A stretch of 64,000 nucleotides of DNA from Aestuariivivens marinum (GTDB lineage Bacteria > Bacteroidota > Bacteroidia > Flavobacteriales > Flavobacteriaceae). Where the stretch lies: positions 62,001 to 126,000 of the forward strand of contig NZ_JAKMCR010000002.1 in the NCBI RefSeq assembly GCF_022662175.1, written 5' to 3'. Position numbers and translations under genes: made by a program. Position 1 is the first letter of the stretch. Each line of letters opens with the position of its first letter. The notes beneath the pieces are model-generated. The model did no database searches. It was not told the DNA's origin and saw only the letters and a program-made list of their open reading frames with translations. This document shows positions 46,970-55,404 of the stretch, in pieces.

Positions 46970-47815
46970 ATGAAAAACATACTACTACCCACCGATTTTT
47001 CTGAAAATTCGTGGAACGCCATACAATATGCTATTCATTTTTTTAGTAAGGAGCCTTGTCATTTTTATTTACTACATATAAACAGGATAAGTGATAATTT
47101 AATGAATGGCACCCCTTATCTTGCTACAGAAGATGTACTTGAATATGTCTATACAAAACCCTCTATAGAAAAATTACGTCAGGTCCTTAAACGCATATCT
47201 ATACTATTCCCTTCTAATAAAAACCATAGATTCTATGCCCTAGCTGATTACAATTTTTTTATAGAATCTATACGAAAGCATGTTAAGGAAAAAAATATTG
47301 ACATCATTGTCATAGGCACAAAAGGAGCTTCTGGATTAAAAAAAATTATTATTGGAAGTAATACGGGCGATGTTATTACAAAAGTAAAATGTACCACGCT
47401 AGTTGTTCCAGAAAAAGCCCAGTTTACTAATCTAAAAGAAATTACCTTTCCAACCGATTTTTCCTTGAATTATGATATTAGAATATTACAGCCCCTATTA
47501 GATCTTTTGGAGAACAACAAAGCTTCTTTGCGTATTCTCCATGTAAGCAAAAATAAAACCACCCTAAATAATGACCAAACTAGGAATCGTGAGTTATTAG
47601 ACGATTATTTTATAAACATAGATTCCAGTTTTCACTATTTAACCAATAGATCCCTTCAAGATGCTATACAGTGCTTTGTTGAAAGTAGAAATTCAAACTT
47701 GATTTGCATGGTAGCTAAAAACCTTAATTATTTTCAACAACTATTGTTTCATTCAAAAGCTGAGGCACTAAGCTATCATATGAAAACACCTTTTTTGGTA
47801 TTACACGAATCTTAA
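46970..47815 (+). CDS. Universal stress protein, double UspA domain (copy 1)
   Basis: 281 residues: two UspA domains in tandem, each opening with a strand like ILLPTDFSENSWNA. The first carries the ATP-binding motif G-x2-G-x9-G-S (GTKGASGLKKIIIGS); the second (from about residue 155, EITFPTDFSLNYD) is degenerate and lacks it. UspA-domain proteins are induced in growth arrest and low oxygen. It is followed 9 bp later by a small membrane protein gene. Confidence 0.92.
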   Translation: MKNILLPTDFSENSWNAIQYAIHFFSKEPCHFYLLHINRISDNLMNGTPYLATEDVLEYVYTKPSIEKLRQVLKRISILFPSNKNHRFYALADYNFFIESIRKHVKEKNIDIIVIGTKGASGLKKIIIGSNTGDVITKVKCTTLVVPEKAQFTNLKEITFPTDFSLNYDIRILQPLLDLLENNKASLRILHVSKNKTTLNNDQTRNRELLDDYFINIDSSFHYLTNRSLQDAIQCFVESRNSNLICMVAKNLNYFQQLLFHSKAEALSYHMKTPFLVLHES

Positions 47816-47824
47816 TAAACTATT

Positions 47825-48211
47825 ATGGAACGCTCTATTTTTTTAGCTAAATTTTGGGGTTGGTACCTCATTATCTTCTTTGTGATATTAAGCTTTAATC
47901 CTAAACGCATTAAACAAATTTTCACAGATTTAAAAGATGAAAAATTTTTAATTATTTCGTCATTTGTTTCAATAATTGTTGGATTGTTAAATGTGTTGTT
48001 CCATAATATTTGGGAAGCAAACTGGAAACTTATTATCACACTTATTGGATGGGCATCCCTTTATATGGGATTATCATTGTTTATATTTCCCAAAAGAACC
48101 GTAGCTGCCCTAGAATATATCAATATAAAACTCGTACAGGTGATTTATACCTTGTTGTTTTTTTTAGGGCTGTTTTTATTAACTGCTGCATATAACATCA
48201 TTTCTATTTAG
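47825..48211 (+). CDS. Small integral membrane protein
   Basis: 128 residues with four predicted membrane helices (about 8-24, 42-62, 68-88 and 103-125) and a short cytoplasmic loop (NPKRIKQIFTDLKDEK). No family is recognised. It is co-transcribed with the first Usp gene. Directly after its stop codon, a CRP/FNR-type promoter opens the candidate small-RNA region. Confidence 0.75.
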   Translation: MERSIFLAKFWGWYLIIFFVILSFNPKRIKQIFTDLKDEKFLIISSFVSIIVGLLNVLFHNIWEANWKLIITLIGWASLYMGLSLFIFPKRTVAALEYINIKLVQVIYTLLFFLGLFLLTAAYNIISI

Positions 48212-48223
48212 TATTTTTAAAAC

Positions 48224-48266
48224 TGATATATATCATTTTGCAGCAAAATAAAGTGAAGTATATTAG
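48224..48266 (+). promoter_or_regulatory. CRP/FNR-type promoter in front of a gene-free region
   Basis: Perfect palindrome TGATATATATCA (48224-48235), 23 bp, TATATTAG (48259-48266, one mismatch to TAnnTTTG). The nearest start codon downstream is 780 bp away and has its own promoter, so this one probably makes an untranslated RNA. Confidence 0.75.
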
Positions 48267-48270
48267 CATA

Positions 48271-48481
48271 ATACTTAAAAAGTTCATTTACATAATTACT
48301 AGGATTTAGGTACTATTGTTACATTACAATAATACCAAAACAAAGTAGCTAATGCTATTTTTTAACGGGAAAACCCAAATACAAGGTCTTTAGAAATAAA
48401 GATTATGTTAAAGACAACCGAACGTTAGATTATGTCATTAAATGCTTTGGGGAAACAGGAGGTTACGATCTCCTGTTTCTT
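48271..48481 (+). ncRNA. Candidate CRP/FNR-controlled small RNA
   Basis: Predicted transcript from the promoter at 48224-48266 to the hairpin GAAACAGGAG...CTCCTGTTTC at 48452-48479. It has no open frame of note. The 3' hairpin is followed by TTATA rather than a long T run, so transcription may continue to the second related hairpin (48656) or the strong terminator at 48711-48750, giving a product of up to about 480 nt. In enterobacteria FNR controls the small RNA FnrS; this is an analogy of layout, not homology. Confidence 0.5.
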
Positions 48482-48628
48482 ATAAAAAAAAGCAGGCTTA
48501 AATATTACTCAATATTAAGTACTGCCTAGAAATACTTGGCGATATTAATTACCTGAATATTTGATACCCTTTATGGTTAGTATAATGGTTAGAAAAAGAT
48601 TGTTAGTAAAATCAAGTATTTCAAAAAG

Positions 48629-48656
48629 GAAACAGGAAGCCTAAACTTCCTGTTTC
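48629..48656 (+). repeat. Second copy of the GAAACAGGA hairpin
   Basis: Perfect 11-bp stem GAAACAGGAAG/CTTCCTGTTTC. Both this and the hairpin at 48452-48479 read GGAAACAGGA...TCCTGTTTCTTAT, and both are preceded by a similar TTAGAAA..AAGATT..GTTA segment. That suggests duplicated small-RNA modules. Confidence 0.6.
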
Positions 48657-48710
48657 TTATTTAAAAAAATGAGCTATTAATCATTTCACATACTCAATAT
48701 GGTGAAAAAG

Positions 48711-48750
48711 AAAAGGGAATTAATTATAGAATTCCCTTTTTTGCTTTTTT
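48711..48750 (+). terminator. Rho-independent terminator of the candidate RNA region
   Basis: Perfect 11-bp stem AAAAGGGAATT/AATTCCCTTTT followed by TTGCTTTTTT. No coding gene ends here, which supports a non-coding transcript. Confidence 0.8.
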
Positions 48751-48838
48751 ATATTAATTTTTTCGTTTAGAACTACAAATCCAGGCCTTACATTCCCAAC
48801 TTTAACATATGTGTCCTGCTATTGGGCATTGATAAATC

Positions 48839-48881
48839 TGATATATATCATTGAATCAACTGAGTATAGTATTTAACTTTA
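48839..48881 (+). promoter_or_regulatory. CRP/FNR-type promoter of the second Usp operon
   Basis: Box TGATATATATCA (48839-48850), 23 bp, TAACTTTA (48874-48881). The start codon of the Usp gene lies about 130 bp downstream of the expected transcription start, a long leader compared with the other members. Confidence 0.77.
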
Positions 48882-49017
48882 ATGATACTATGTTACTACT
48901 GTTTTTTTATGAATATATATGGAACACAATCATGTCCATACAAAAATTAAGGTATAATGTCTTGAAAATTTTATAATTAAAACTTTAGGTACAAAAAAAA
49001 TTAAAAAGCTTAAACGA

Positions 49018-49860
49018 ATGAAAAATATACTGGTTCCCACCGATTTTTCTAAAAACTCATGGAACGCTATTACCTATGTATTACAGCTTTTTAAGCATGA
49101 GGATAGTAGGTTCTACTTGCTAAACACATATACTCCTACGGTTTACCATATAGAATATGTGTTAAGGGAATCTGCACAATTTGGAATGTACAATGTGGTT
49201 AGGGAAAATGCTCTAAACGAATTAAACTATTTTAAAACCCGTATAGAAAAAGAATTTAACAACCCGAAACATACTATTGAGACCATAGCTGCTTTTAACT
49301 CACTTGTACCAGAGATTAAAACCATTGTGGAAGATAAACACATAGATTATGTTGTTATGGGTACCAAGGGCGCAACAGGTGCGAAAGAAATTTTATTTGG
49401 CTCTAATACGGTGCATGTCTTAACAGATGTAAACTGCCCTGTACTAGCCATACCAAATAACTTTGAATTTGAACCACTACATGAGGTTTTATTCACAACA
49501 GATTACGGTATAAGTTATAAACCTTATCAAATTAAACCGATTATTGACATTATTTCACTTACTAATGCTAGGGTTAACATTCTACATCTTACTTATGGTT
49601 ATGATTTATCTGAATTTCAAAAGAGGAACAAAAAAATACTTGACGGTCATTTCAAAAAAATAACCCATTTATTTCATAATGTTAGTAACCAAACCGTAGA
49701 AGAGGGAATTACAAATTTTCAATTAAAAACAAGAATAAATTTATTGGTTATGCTCAAAAATAAACGTTCGTTTTTTGAAAACTTGTTCTTTAAAAATACA
49801 ATAAACCAAATCGGTTTCCACTTAAATGTGCCCTTTTTGGTAATTCCAACGTTACCTTAA
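49018..49860 (+). CDS. Universal stress protein, double UspA domain (copy 2)
   Basis: 280 residues with two UspA domains; the first has a complete ATP motif GTKGATGAKEILFGS, while the second (EVLFTTDYGISYK) is degenerate. The opening VPTDFSKNSWNAITYVLQLF is nearly the same as in copies 1, 3 and 4, so all four arose by local duplication. Copy 3 follows after 18 bp in the same transcript. Confidence 0.92.
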   Translation: MKNILVPTDFSKNSWNAITYVLQLFKHEDSRFYLLNTYTPTVYHIEYVLRESAQFGMYNVVRENALNELNYFKTRIEKEFNNPKHTIETIAAFNSLVPEIKTIVEDKHIDYVVMGTKGATGAKEILFGSNTVHVLTDVNCPVLAIPNNFEFEPLHEVLFTTDYGISYKPYQIKPIIDIISLTNARVNILHLTYGYDLSEFQKRNKKILDGHFKKITHLFHNVSNQTVEEGITNFQLKTRINLLVMLKNKRSFFENLFFKNTINQIGFHLNVPFLVIPTLP

Positions 49861-49878
49861 AACAATAAAAGAGAACCC

Positions 49879-50709
49879 ATGAAACAAAGCATATTAATAC
49901 CCACCGATTTTTCAGATAATGCTTGGAACGCCATTGTTTATGCTTTAAAATTATTCAAGGATAAGCTTTGTACTTTTTATTTTTTACATGCTACAACCAT
50001 TAAAGTATCAACACTTTCCAACCTTTCAAATAAACTGCTAAAAAAAATGGAGCAAGAGGCCATGGATGAATTATTGGAATTAAAAACTTTGGCTGAAAGC
50101 GCTGATGCTAATGCAAACCATGATTTTCAAATTATCCTAAGCCTAGACGATTTGAGAGCAGCGGTTAAAAAAGTGGTTAAAGAGCAAGATATAGATTTGG
50201 TTATTATGGGAACTAAAGGTGCTACCGGTGCCAAAGAATTCTTTATTGGAAGCAATACAGTCCACATGGCAAAAGAATTGAAAGATTGTCCTATTTTAAT
50301 AATCCCACAAGATTATGATTTTATTGAACCCAAACAAATTGCTTTTCCAACGGATTTCAACCGATTTTTTAGTAATAAGGAATTAAAACACTTAAAGGAA
50401 CTAGCAGATTTATATGATTCTAAAATTAGAATTATGCACATTAGCATAGAAGATCAACTAAACGATGTACAAGAATACAACTTAATAACACTTAAAGATT
50501 TTTTGGATAATTATGATTATTCTATTCATTGGATTCCAAAGTATACCAATAAAGCAACAGAAATAGATGATTTTATTGAAGAACTAGGCATTCATATTCT
50601 GGCTATGGTAAATTATAAACACAGCATAGTTGAAAAATTAATAAATGAACCTGTAATTAAAAAATTAGGGTTTCATGCTAAAGTTCCTTTTATGGTAATA
50701 CCAGAATAA
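49879..50709 (+). CDS. Universal stress protein, double UspA domain (copy 3)
   Basis: 276 residues, two UspA domains. The first domain's ATP motif GTKGATGAKEFFIGS is intact; the second, from about residue 155 (QIAFPTDFNRFFS), lacks it. It shares a transcript with copy 2. A separate CRP/FNR-type promoter begins 2 bp after its stop codon and drives the next operon. Confidence 0.92.
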   Translation: MKQSILIPTDFSDNAWNAIVYALKLFKDKLCTFYFLHATTIKVSTLSNLSNKLLKKMEQEAMDELLELKTLAESADANANHDFQIILSLDDLRAAVKKVVKEQDIDLVIMGTKGATGAKEFFIGSNTVHMAKELKDCPILIIPQDYDFIEPKQIAFPTDFNRFFSNKELKHLKELADLYDSKIRIMHISIEDQLNDVQEYNLITLKDFLDNYDYSIHWIPKYTNKATEIDDFIEELGIHILAMVNYKHSIVEKLINEPVIKKLGFHAKVPFMVIPE

Positions 50710-50711
50710 GT

Positions 50712-50754
50712 TGATATCGATCATTGCCCAAAGACCTTTTTAAGGTTAAATTTA
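50712..50754 (+). promoter_or_regulatory. CRP/FNR-type promoter of the fourth Usp/nuclease operon
   Basis: Box TGATATCGATCA (50712-50723), 23 bp, TAAATTTA (50747-50754). The Usp start codon is about 12 bp after the predicted transcription start. Confidence 0.77.
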
Positions 50755-50770
50755 TATAAGTTCTTAAATC

Positions 50771-51625
50771 ATGAAATACAAAATATTACTGCCTACAGAT
50801 TTTTCCAAAAATGCATGGTATGCTATTACTTATGCTTTGGAACTGTACAAAAAGGATTTCTGTGATTTTTATATTTTAAATGTATTCTCTGCAACAAACC
50901 ATGTAATCGATAGCTTACTGAACATGGAACCTGGTAATGAATTGTATGAATCCGCTAAATTAGAATCAGAAAATGGTCTTGCTAAAGTATTAGATATGCT
51001 GGCCTTTAAAGATTATAACAACCAAAGGCATCACTTTAAGACTATTTCTAAGTTCAATAATGTAGTTGAAGCTATAAAAAATACTGTTGAAGAGAAAGAT
51101 ATAGAACTAATAGTCATGGGGACTAAAGGCAAAACAGATTCTAAAAAAAGAATATTTGGCAATGTAGCTGTAAATGTCATGGAAAATGTTAGGAACTGTC
51201 CCGTCCTTGTTGTTCCAGAAGGAGCAAAACACCATTTACCAAAGGAAATCGTTTTTCCTACAAGCTATAAAACGCATTTTAAAAAAAGAGAACTTAACCA
51301 TTTAATAAATTTAGCTAAAAAATGCGATGCAGCCATTAGGATATTGCACGTTGCTACAGAAAAGAGACTAACTAACAAACAGATTAACAACAAGACTCTT
51401 TTAGAAGAATATTTTAAAGAACTTCCCCATACCTACCACACGCTTAGCCATGTGGATATTCCAACCGCTGTAAACTGCTTTGTTGAGAGTAGGGCCAGTG
51501 ATATGGTGGCATTTATAAATAAAAAACATAGTTTTTTTAGAAACGCATTAAGTCATCCATTAGTAAAAGAAATGGGATACAATTCTAAGGTACCCCTTTT
51601 AATCATGCATGATTTAAGGAACTGA
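50771..51625 (+). CDS. Universal stress protein, double UspA domain with altered ATP motif (copy 4)
   Basis: 284 residues with the usual two UspA domains, opening LLPTDFSKNAWYAITYAL. The G-x2-G-x9-G-S motif of the first domain reads GTKGKTDSKKRIFGN: the final Ser is Asn and the preceding residues are charged, so nucleotide binding may be altered. It heads an operon of five genes (Usp, eRF1-like, ATP-cone nuclease, beta-CASP RNase, small helical protein). Confidence 0.9.
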   Translation: MKYKILLPTDFSKNAWYAITYALELYKKDFCDFYILNVFSATNHVIDSLLNMEPGNELYESAKLESENGLAKVLDMLAFKDYNNQRHHFKTISKFNNVVEAIKNTVEEKDIELIVMGTKGKTDSKKRIFGNVAVNVMENVRNCPVLVVPEGAKHHLPKEIVFPTSYKTHFKKRELNHLINLAKKCDAAIRILHVATEKRLTNKQINNKTLLEEYFKELPHTYHTLSHVDIPTAVNCFVESRASDMVAFINKKHSFFRNALSHPLVKEMGYNSKVPLLIMHDLRN

Positions 51626-51649
51626 GATCAAATATTAAAATTTAAACTC

Positions 51650-52054
51650 ATGAAAACAGGTGTCTGGTTAGATAAAACAAGAGCAATTATAGTAACTCTG
51701 TATAATGGAAAAGTGAGTTTAAATACATTACTTTCCAATGTAGAACATTTTCATGTACATGGGGGGTCCGGTACACGATTTAAAGGAGGTCCACAAGATG
51801 TAGTACAAGACAGCAAATATTTGGAACGTGAAAAACATCAAATAAAAAAATACTTTAATGCCATTATTGCAGAAATTAACGATGCAGATACCGTTGTTTT
51901 ATTTGGTCCTGCAGAAATGGGCGAAAAACTTCATAAAGAAATAACACTAAACCATCCTCGCCTTAAGCCTAAGGTTAAACCTGTTGTAAAAGCCGATAGC
52001 ATGACCAAAAATCAAGTTAAAGCTTGGGTTAAGGCTTTTTTTAGTGATAAATAA
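51650..52054 (+). CDS. eRF1-domain-like protein found with stress genes
   Basis: 134 residues with the pattern WLDKTRAIIVTLYNG at the start, GGPQDVV in the middle and VVLFGPAEMGEKLHKEI near the end. It resembles a widespread small family of bacterial proteins related to the eRF1/Pelota domain 1-3 fold (the 'bacterial archaeo-eukaryotic release factor' type). Function unknown, possibly ribosome- or RNA-linked. In the Usp/nuclease operon, 24 bp after the Usp gene. Confidence 0.6.
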   Translation: MKTGVWLDKTRAIIVTLYNGKVSLNTLLSNVEHFHVHGGSGTRFKGGPQDVVQDSKYLEREKHQIKKYFNAIIAEINDADTVVLFGPAEMGEKLHKEITLNHPRLKPKVKPVVKADSMTKNQVKAWVKAFFSDK

Positions 52055-52086
52055 AGCTTTGCTTAATAATTACAAAGCAATAGTAA

Positions 52087-52929
52087 ATGGAAAACAATAC
52101 ATTCAATATTATTAAATCTTCGGGTGAAAAAGCAAAATTTTCATTAAAAAAGCTCAAGGCATCCTTAATCCGTACCGGGGCAGACAAACATACCGTTAAC
52201 CAAATTATTGATAACGTAAGGGATGAACTGTACCAGGGCATTTCCACAAAAGAAATCTATAACAGAGCTTTTGCTCTGTTAAAAAAGGAGCAAAGTTTTT
52301 TGGCTTCTAGGTATAAGCTTAAAAAAGCCATCTACGAACTTGGACCAACAGGCTTTCCTTTTGAACGTTTCATTGGTGCCATTTTAAAATATTCGGGGTA
52401 CAACATTGAGATTAATACCATACTTCATGGACAATGTATTACCCACGAAATAGATATTTTGGCCAATAAAAATGGAGAAACTTCTGTAATAGAATGTAAA
52501 TTTCATAGTGAAGAAGGTCTTAACTGCAATGTAAAAATCCCGCTTTATATACATTCCCGATATAACGATGTAAAGGCGTTTTGGAATTCAAATCCAAAGA
52601 ACGGTTCTAAACTTACAAAGGGTTGGGTAGTAACTAATACACGCTTTACAGAAGATGCTATACAATATGGAAAGTGTGCTAACTTATATCTATTAAGTTG
52701 GAACTATCCTAAAAGCAACGGCTTAAAAGAACGCATAGACCGCTTGGGCTTATATCCCATAACCGTGTCTACTCTGCTTTCTAACCAAGAAAAGCAATTT
52801 TTATTAAGCAGGGATGTTGTGCTATGTAGAGAATTAATTGGTGATGCTTTTTATTTAGATCATTTGGGCATTTCAGAAATAAGAAAAAGCAAAATTTTAA
52901 ATGAAATACAAATGCTTTGCAATAATTAG
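52087..52929 (+). CDS. ATP-cone domain fused to a PD-(D/E)XK endonuclease-like domain
   Basis: 280 residues. Residues 5-90 form an ATP-cone (IIKSSGEKAKFSLKKLKASL, ISTKEIYNRAFALL), the nucleotide-sensing regulatory domain of ribonucleotide reductases. Residues about 95-230 look like an Mrr-type restriction endonuclease fold with Asp123 (HEIDIL) and Glu136-x-Lys138 (IECK), the metal-binding core. A nuclease gated by ATP/dATP levels is implied. Its co-transcription with a beta-CASP RNase and Usp is notable. It is not next to any methylase. Confidence 0.85.
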   Translation: MENNTFNIIKSSGEKAKFSLKKLKASLIRTGADKHTVNQIIDNVRDELYQGISTKEIYNRAFALLKKEQSFLASRYKLKKAIYELGPTGFPFERFIGAILKYSGYNIEINTILHGQCITHEIDILANKNGETSVIECKFHSEEGLNCNVKIPLYIHSRYNDVKAFWNSNPKNGSKLTKGWVVTNTRFTEDAIQYGKCANLYLLSWNYPKSNGLKERIDRLGLYPITVSTLLSNQEKQFLLSRDVVLCRELIGDAFYLDHLGISEIRKSKILNEIQMLCNN

Positions 52930-52934
52930 ATCCT

Positions 52935-54308
52935 ATGGACAATTATGTGAACATACATTTTTTGGGTGGTGCCAGTGTTGTTACGGGTTCTAAATTTCTA
53001 TTAGAAACTTCAGAAAAAAACATACTAATAGATTGCGGTGTGTTTCAAGGTTTAAAGAACCTAAGGGAACTTAACTGGAGTTTTTTACCCGTAAGCGCTA
53101 AAGTAATTGATGTTGTATTGCTTACCCATGGTCATTTAGACCATGTGGGGTATTTGCCCAGACTTGTAAAACATGGTTTTAATGGAAAAATTATAGGTAC
53201 AGCTCCAACATTAGCTATTTCTGAAATCATTTTGAGGGATAGTGCCAAGATCCATGAGGAAGAAGCCGAGAAAGCCAATAAAGATAAATACACTAAACAC
53301 CAACCAGCATTGCCTTTTTACAACTTGGTTGATGCCGAAAAAGCCATTTCTCATTTTCAGGCAGAAGTAACAGACAAATGGATAAGTCTATCGAAACACA
53401 TAGCTTATCGTTTTCAATATAACGGACACATATTGGGAGCTACCTTTATTGAGTTGGATATTAATGGCAAACGATTTGTCTTTTCAGGAGATGTTGGCAG
53501 ATTTAATGACTATTTATTACATGCACCAAAAAAACCAGAATGGGCAGATATTCTCTTTATTGAAAGTACTTATGGTAACAAGCTACATGACACTGAGAAT
53601 ATAGAAGATATACTTTCTAATTTAATCAAGGACACCATTAATAAAAAGGGAAATTTAATTATTCCAAGTTTTGCTGTAGAACGTTTACAAACCCTTATGT
53701 ATTTAATTTGGAAACTGTATCAAAAAAACAAAATACCAAATATTCCCGTGTTTATCGATAGTCCAATGGGAAATCGTGTTTTAGAGCTATTTAAACACTT
53801 TCCAGAATGGCATAAACTAACCCATAGTGACTATAACAATATGTGCCAACATATAACGATAATAACATCCTATAAAGAAACTTGGAAAACTATTGATGAT
53901 AAGCGTTCCAAAATAATCATAGCTGGTAGCGGCATGGTAACAGGAGGCCGTGTACTTACCTATCTACAACAACTTATAGATATACCCTCCACCACCATTT
54001 TATTAGTGGGTTATCAAGCAGAAGGCACAAGAGGCAGGCAATTAAAGGATGGCGTACATGAAATACGTTTTTTTGGAAAATATTATCCAGTAAAAGCACA
54101 GGTTAGAAGTATAGAAAGTCTTTCTGCTCATGCCGATCAAGGTGATTTATTAAATTGGATGACCAACATTAAAAATATTCCAGAAAAAATATTTTTAATT
54201 CATGGTGAACTCAACGCCTTGGATGCTTTTAGACTTAAAATAAAAGACACATATAACTGGAACGTAACCATACCTAAACTAGGTGATGTAGAAAAAATAA
54301 TACTATAG
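52935..54308 (+). CDS. Metallo-beta-lactamase/beta-CASP ribonuclease
   Basis: 457 residues with the metal motif HGHLDH at 65-70, further ligands in GHILGATFIEL and FSGDVGRF, a beta-CASP insert (FVERLQT-like AVERLQTLMYLI) and C-terminal RMMBL segment (HADQGDLLNWM, IHGELNALDAF). This is the layout of CPSF-like/YsiA-type RNA nucleases that process or degrade RNA. It lies 5 bp after the ATP-cone nuclease gene. RNA remodelling in stress is a plausible role. Confidence 0.92.
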   Translation: MDNYVNIHFLGGASVVTGSKFLLETSEKNILIDCGVFQGLKNLRELNWSFLPVSAKVIDVVLLTHGHLDHVGYLPRLVKHGFNGKIIGTAPTLAISEIILRDSAKIHEEEAEKANKDKYTKHQPALPFYNLVDAEKAISHFQAEVTDKWISLSKHIAYRFQYNGHILGATFIELDINGKRFVFSGDVGRFNDYLLHAPKKPEWADILFIESTYGNKLHDTENIEDILSNLIKDTINKKGNLIIPSFAVERLQTLMYLIWKLYQKNKIPNIPVFIDSPMGNRVLELFKHFPEWHKLTHSDYNNMCQHITIITSYKETWKTIDDKRSKIIIAGSGMVTGGRVLTYLQQLIDIPSTTILLVGYQAEGTRGRQLKDGVHEIRFFGKYYPVKAQVRSIESLSAHADQGDLLNWMTNIKNIPEKIFLIHGELNALDAFRLKIKDTYNWNVTIPKLGDVEKIIL

Positions 54309-54327
54309 ATTTAAATATTTAAATAAA

Positions 54328-54744
54328 ATGAAAACACAAGAAACCTATAAAAGTTTTAATAGCAACAAATCTATTGAGGAGTTACAATACAATATATCCT
54401 CTACTATAAGTATATTGGAAAATTTAAGTTTAGAGTTGGAATTTTATGAACATTTATTGGACAAACCCATTTATAAAAAACATGCCATAAATCTATATGA
54501 AAGGCTTACTAACTATAAAAATGAAATTAAAGGCATAAATACAAAGCGGGTTAACTTATTAAATGAGCTTTATTCCCATACAAATCATATTAAAATTAAA
54601 ATAGAATGTGAAGACCTAGCTTGCGACAACTATTTTGTAAAAGAACATGAAGACATCGAATTAAAAATTTTCGGCTTTTACAATGCGTTATCCAATTTTA
54701 AATTTAAATTATTTCAATATCTGGAAAGCGTACTTGTTAACTAA
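54328..54744 (+). CDS. Small helical protein of unknown function
   Basis: 138 residues, predicted helical bundle (ISSTISILENLSLELEFYEH, LYERLTNYKNEIKG). No family is recognised. The general layout (ELEFYEHLL..., then a helical middle) resembles the protein at 55465-55908. Last gene of the Usp/nuclease operon, just before the hsp20 promoter. Confidence 0.7.
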   Translation: MKTQETYKSFNSNKSIEELQYNISSTISILENLSLELEFYEHLLDKPIYKKHAINLYERLTNYKNEIKGINTKRVNLLNELYSHTNHIKIKIECEDLACDNYFVKEHEDIELKIFGFYNALSNFKFKLFQYLESVLVN

Positions 54745-54783
54745 AACAAGTATGAAAAACCACATTTAACAAATTACTTAGAC

Positions 54784-54826
54784 TGATATATATCATTGTA
54801 GAAACTCTTTTTTGTAAATACATTAT
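54784..54826 (+). promoter_or_regulatory. CRP/FNR-type promoter of hsp20
   Basis: Perfect box TGATATATATCA (54784-54795), 23 bp, TACATTAT (54819-54826, two mismatches to TAnnTTTG). The hsp20 ATG lies 40 bp further on. Confidence 0.7.
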
Positions 54827-54865
54827 GGTCACGAAATTATAAGTGTAACCTAAAACAATACTATC

Positions 54866-55393
54866 ATGACTACATTAATGAAACGTAAAAAAAACAAAAG
54901 GTTATCCCCTTTTGACGACAGGTTATTTACTCCATGGAGCAACAATTTGTTAAGACCCTGGAGTAATAGATTGTTCCCCTCTAATTTTGATAATTTAAAT
55001 AGCTTAATGAGGTTTGATGATATTTTTAAAGACGATTTCTTTGAAGACGACAGTCTTTTACCAGCTATGAACATAAGAGAACACGAAAAAGATTTTGAAA
55101 TCGAATTTGCAGCCCCTGGGTTTAACAAAAAAGATTTTGAAGTTACTATTGAAGAAGATGTCCTTCACGTTCTTGGTGAAAAAGAAGTTGAAGAAGAAGA
55201 AAGAGAAGATGATTATGCCCGAAAAGAGTTTAATTACAAATCCTTTAAAAGATCTATGATGTTGCCTCAATCTGTGGATTTAGATCAAGATGTAAAAGCA
55301 ACATATAAAAATGGTATCTTAAAAGTTAAATTACTTAAAAAAGAAGAAGCCATTGTAAAAGAGCCTCCTAAAAAAATTATTGAAGTTGATTAA
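54866..55393 (+). CDS. Small heat-shock protein Hsp20
   Basis: 175 residues with the alpha-crystallin domain at about 70-160 (NIREHEKDFEIEFAAPGF, then KATYKNGILKVKL with the A-x-x-x-N-G-x-L motif) and a C-terminal tail. The N-terminal arm is rich in Arg/Trp/Phe repeats (PWSNNLLRPWSNRLFP). Holdase chaperones of this type bind unfolding proteins. Its stop codon is followed by a strong terminator. Confidence 0.95.
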   Translation: MTTLMKRKKNKRLSPFDDRLFTPWSNNLLRPWSNRLFPSNFDNLNSLMRFDDIFKDDFFEDDSLLPAMNIREHEKDFEIEFAAPGFNKKDFEVTIEEDVLHVLGEKEVEEEEREDDYARKEFNYKSFKRSMMLPQSVDLDQDVKATYKNGILKVKLLKKEEAIVKEPPKKIIEVD

Positions 55394-55404
55394 TCACCAT
55401 TAAA

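Larger units (their letters stand above)
48212..49017. other. Gene-free region with two CRP/FNR-type promoters and three hairpins
   Basis: 806 bp without a credible protein-coding gene. It begins with a CRP/FNR-type promoter (48224-48266) and contains two related hairpins (48452-48479 and 48629-48656) and a classical terminator (48711-48750). It then has a second CRP/FNR-type promoter (48839-48881) that leads to the next Usp gene over a leader of about 130 bp. Confidence 0.75.

Noticed and set aside
52087-52929. Restriction-modification system
   Set aside because: The nuclease-like domain is fused to an ATP-cone and lies in a stress operon with no methylase or specificity gene nearby.
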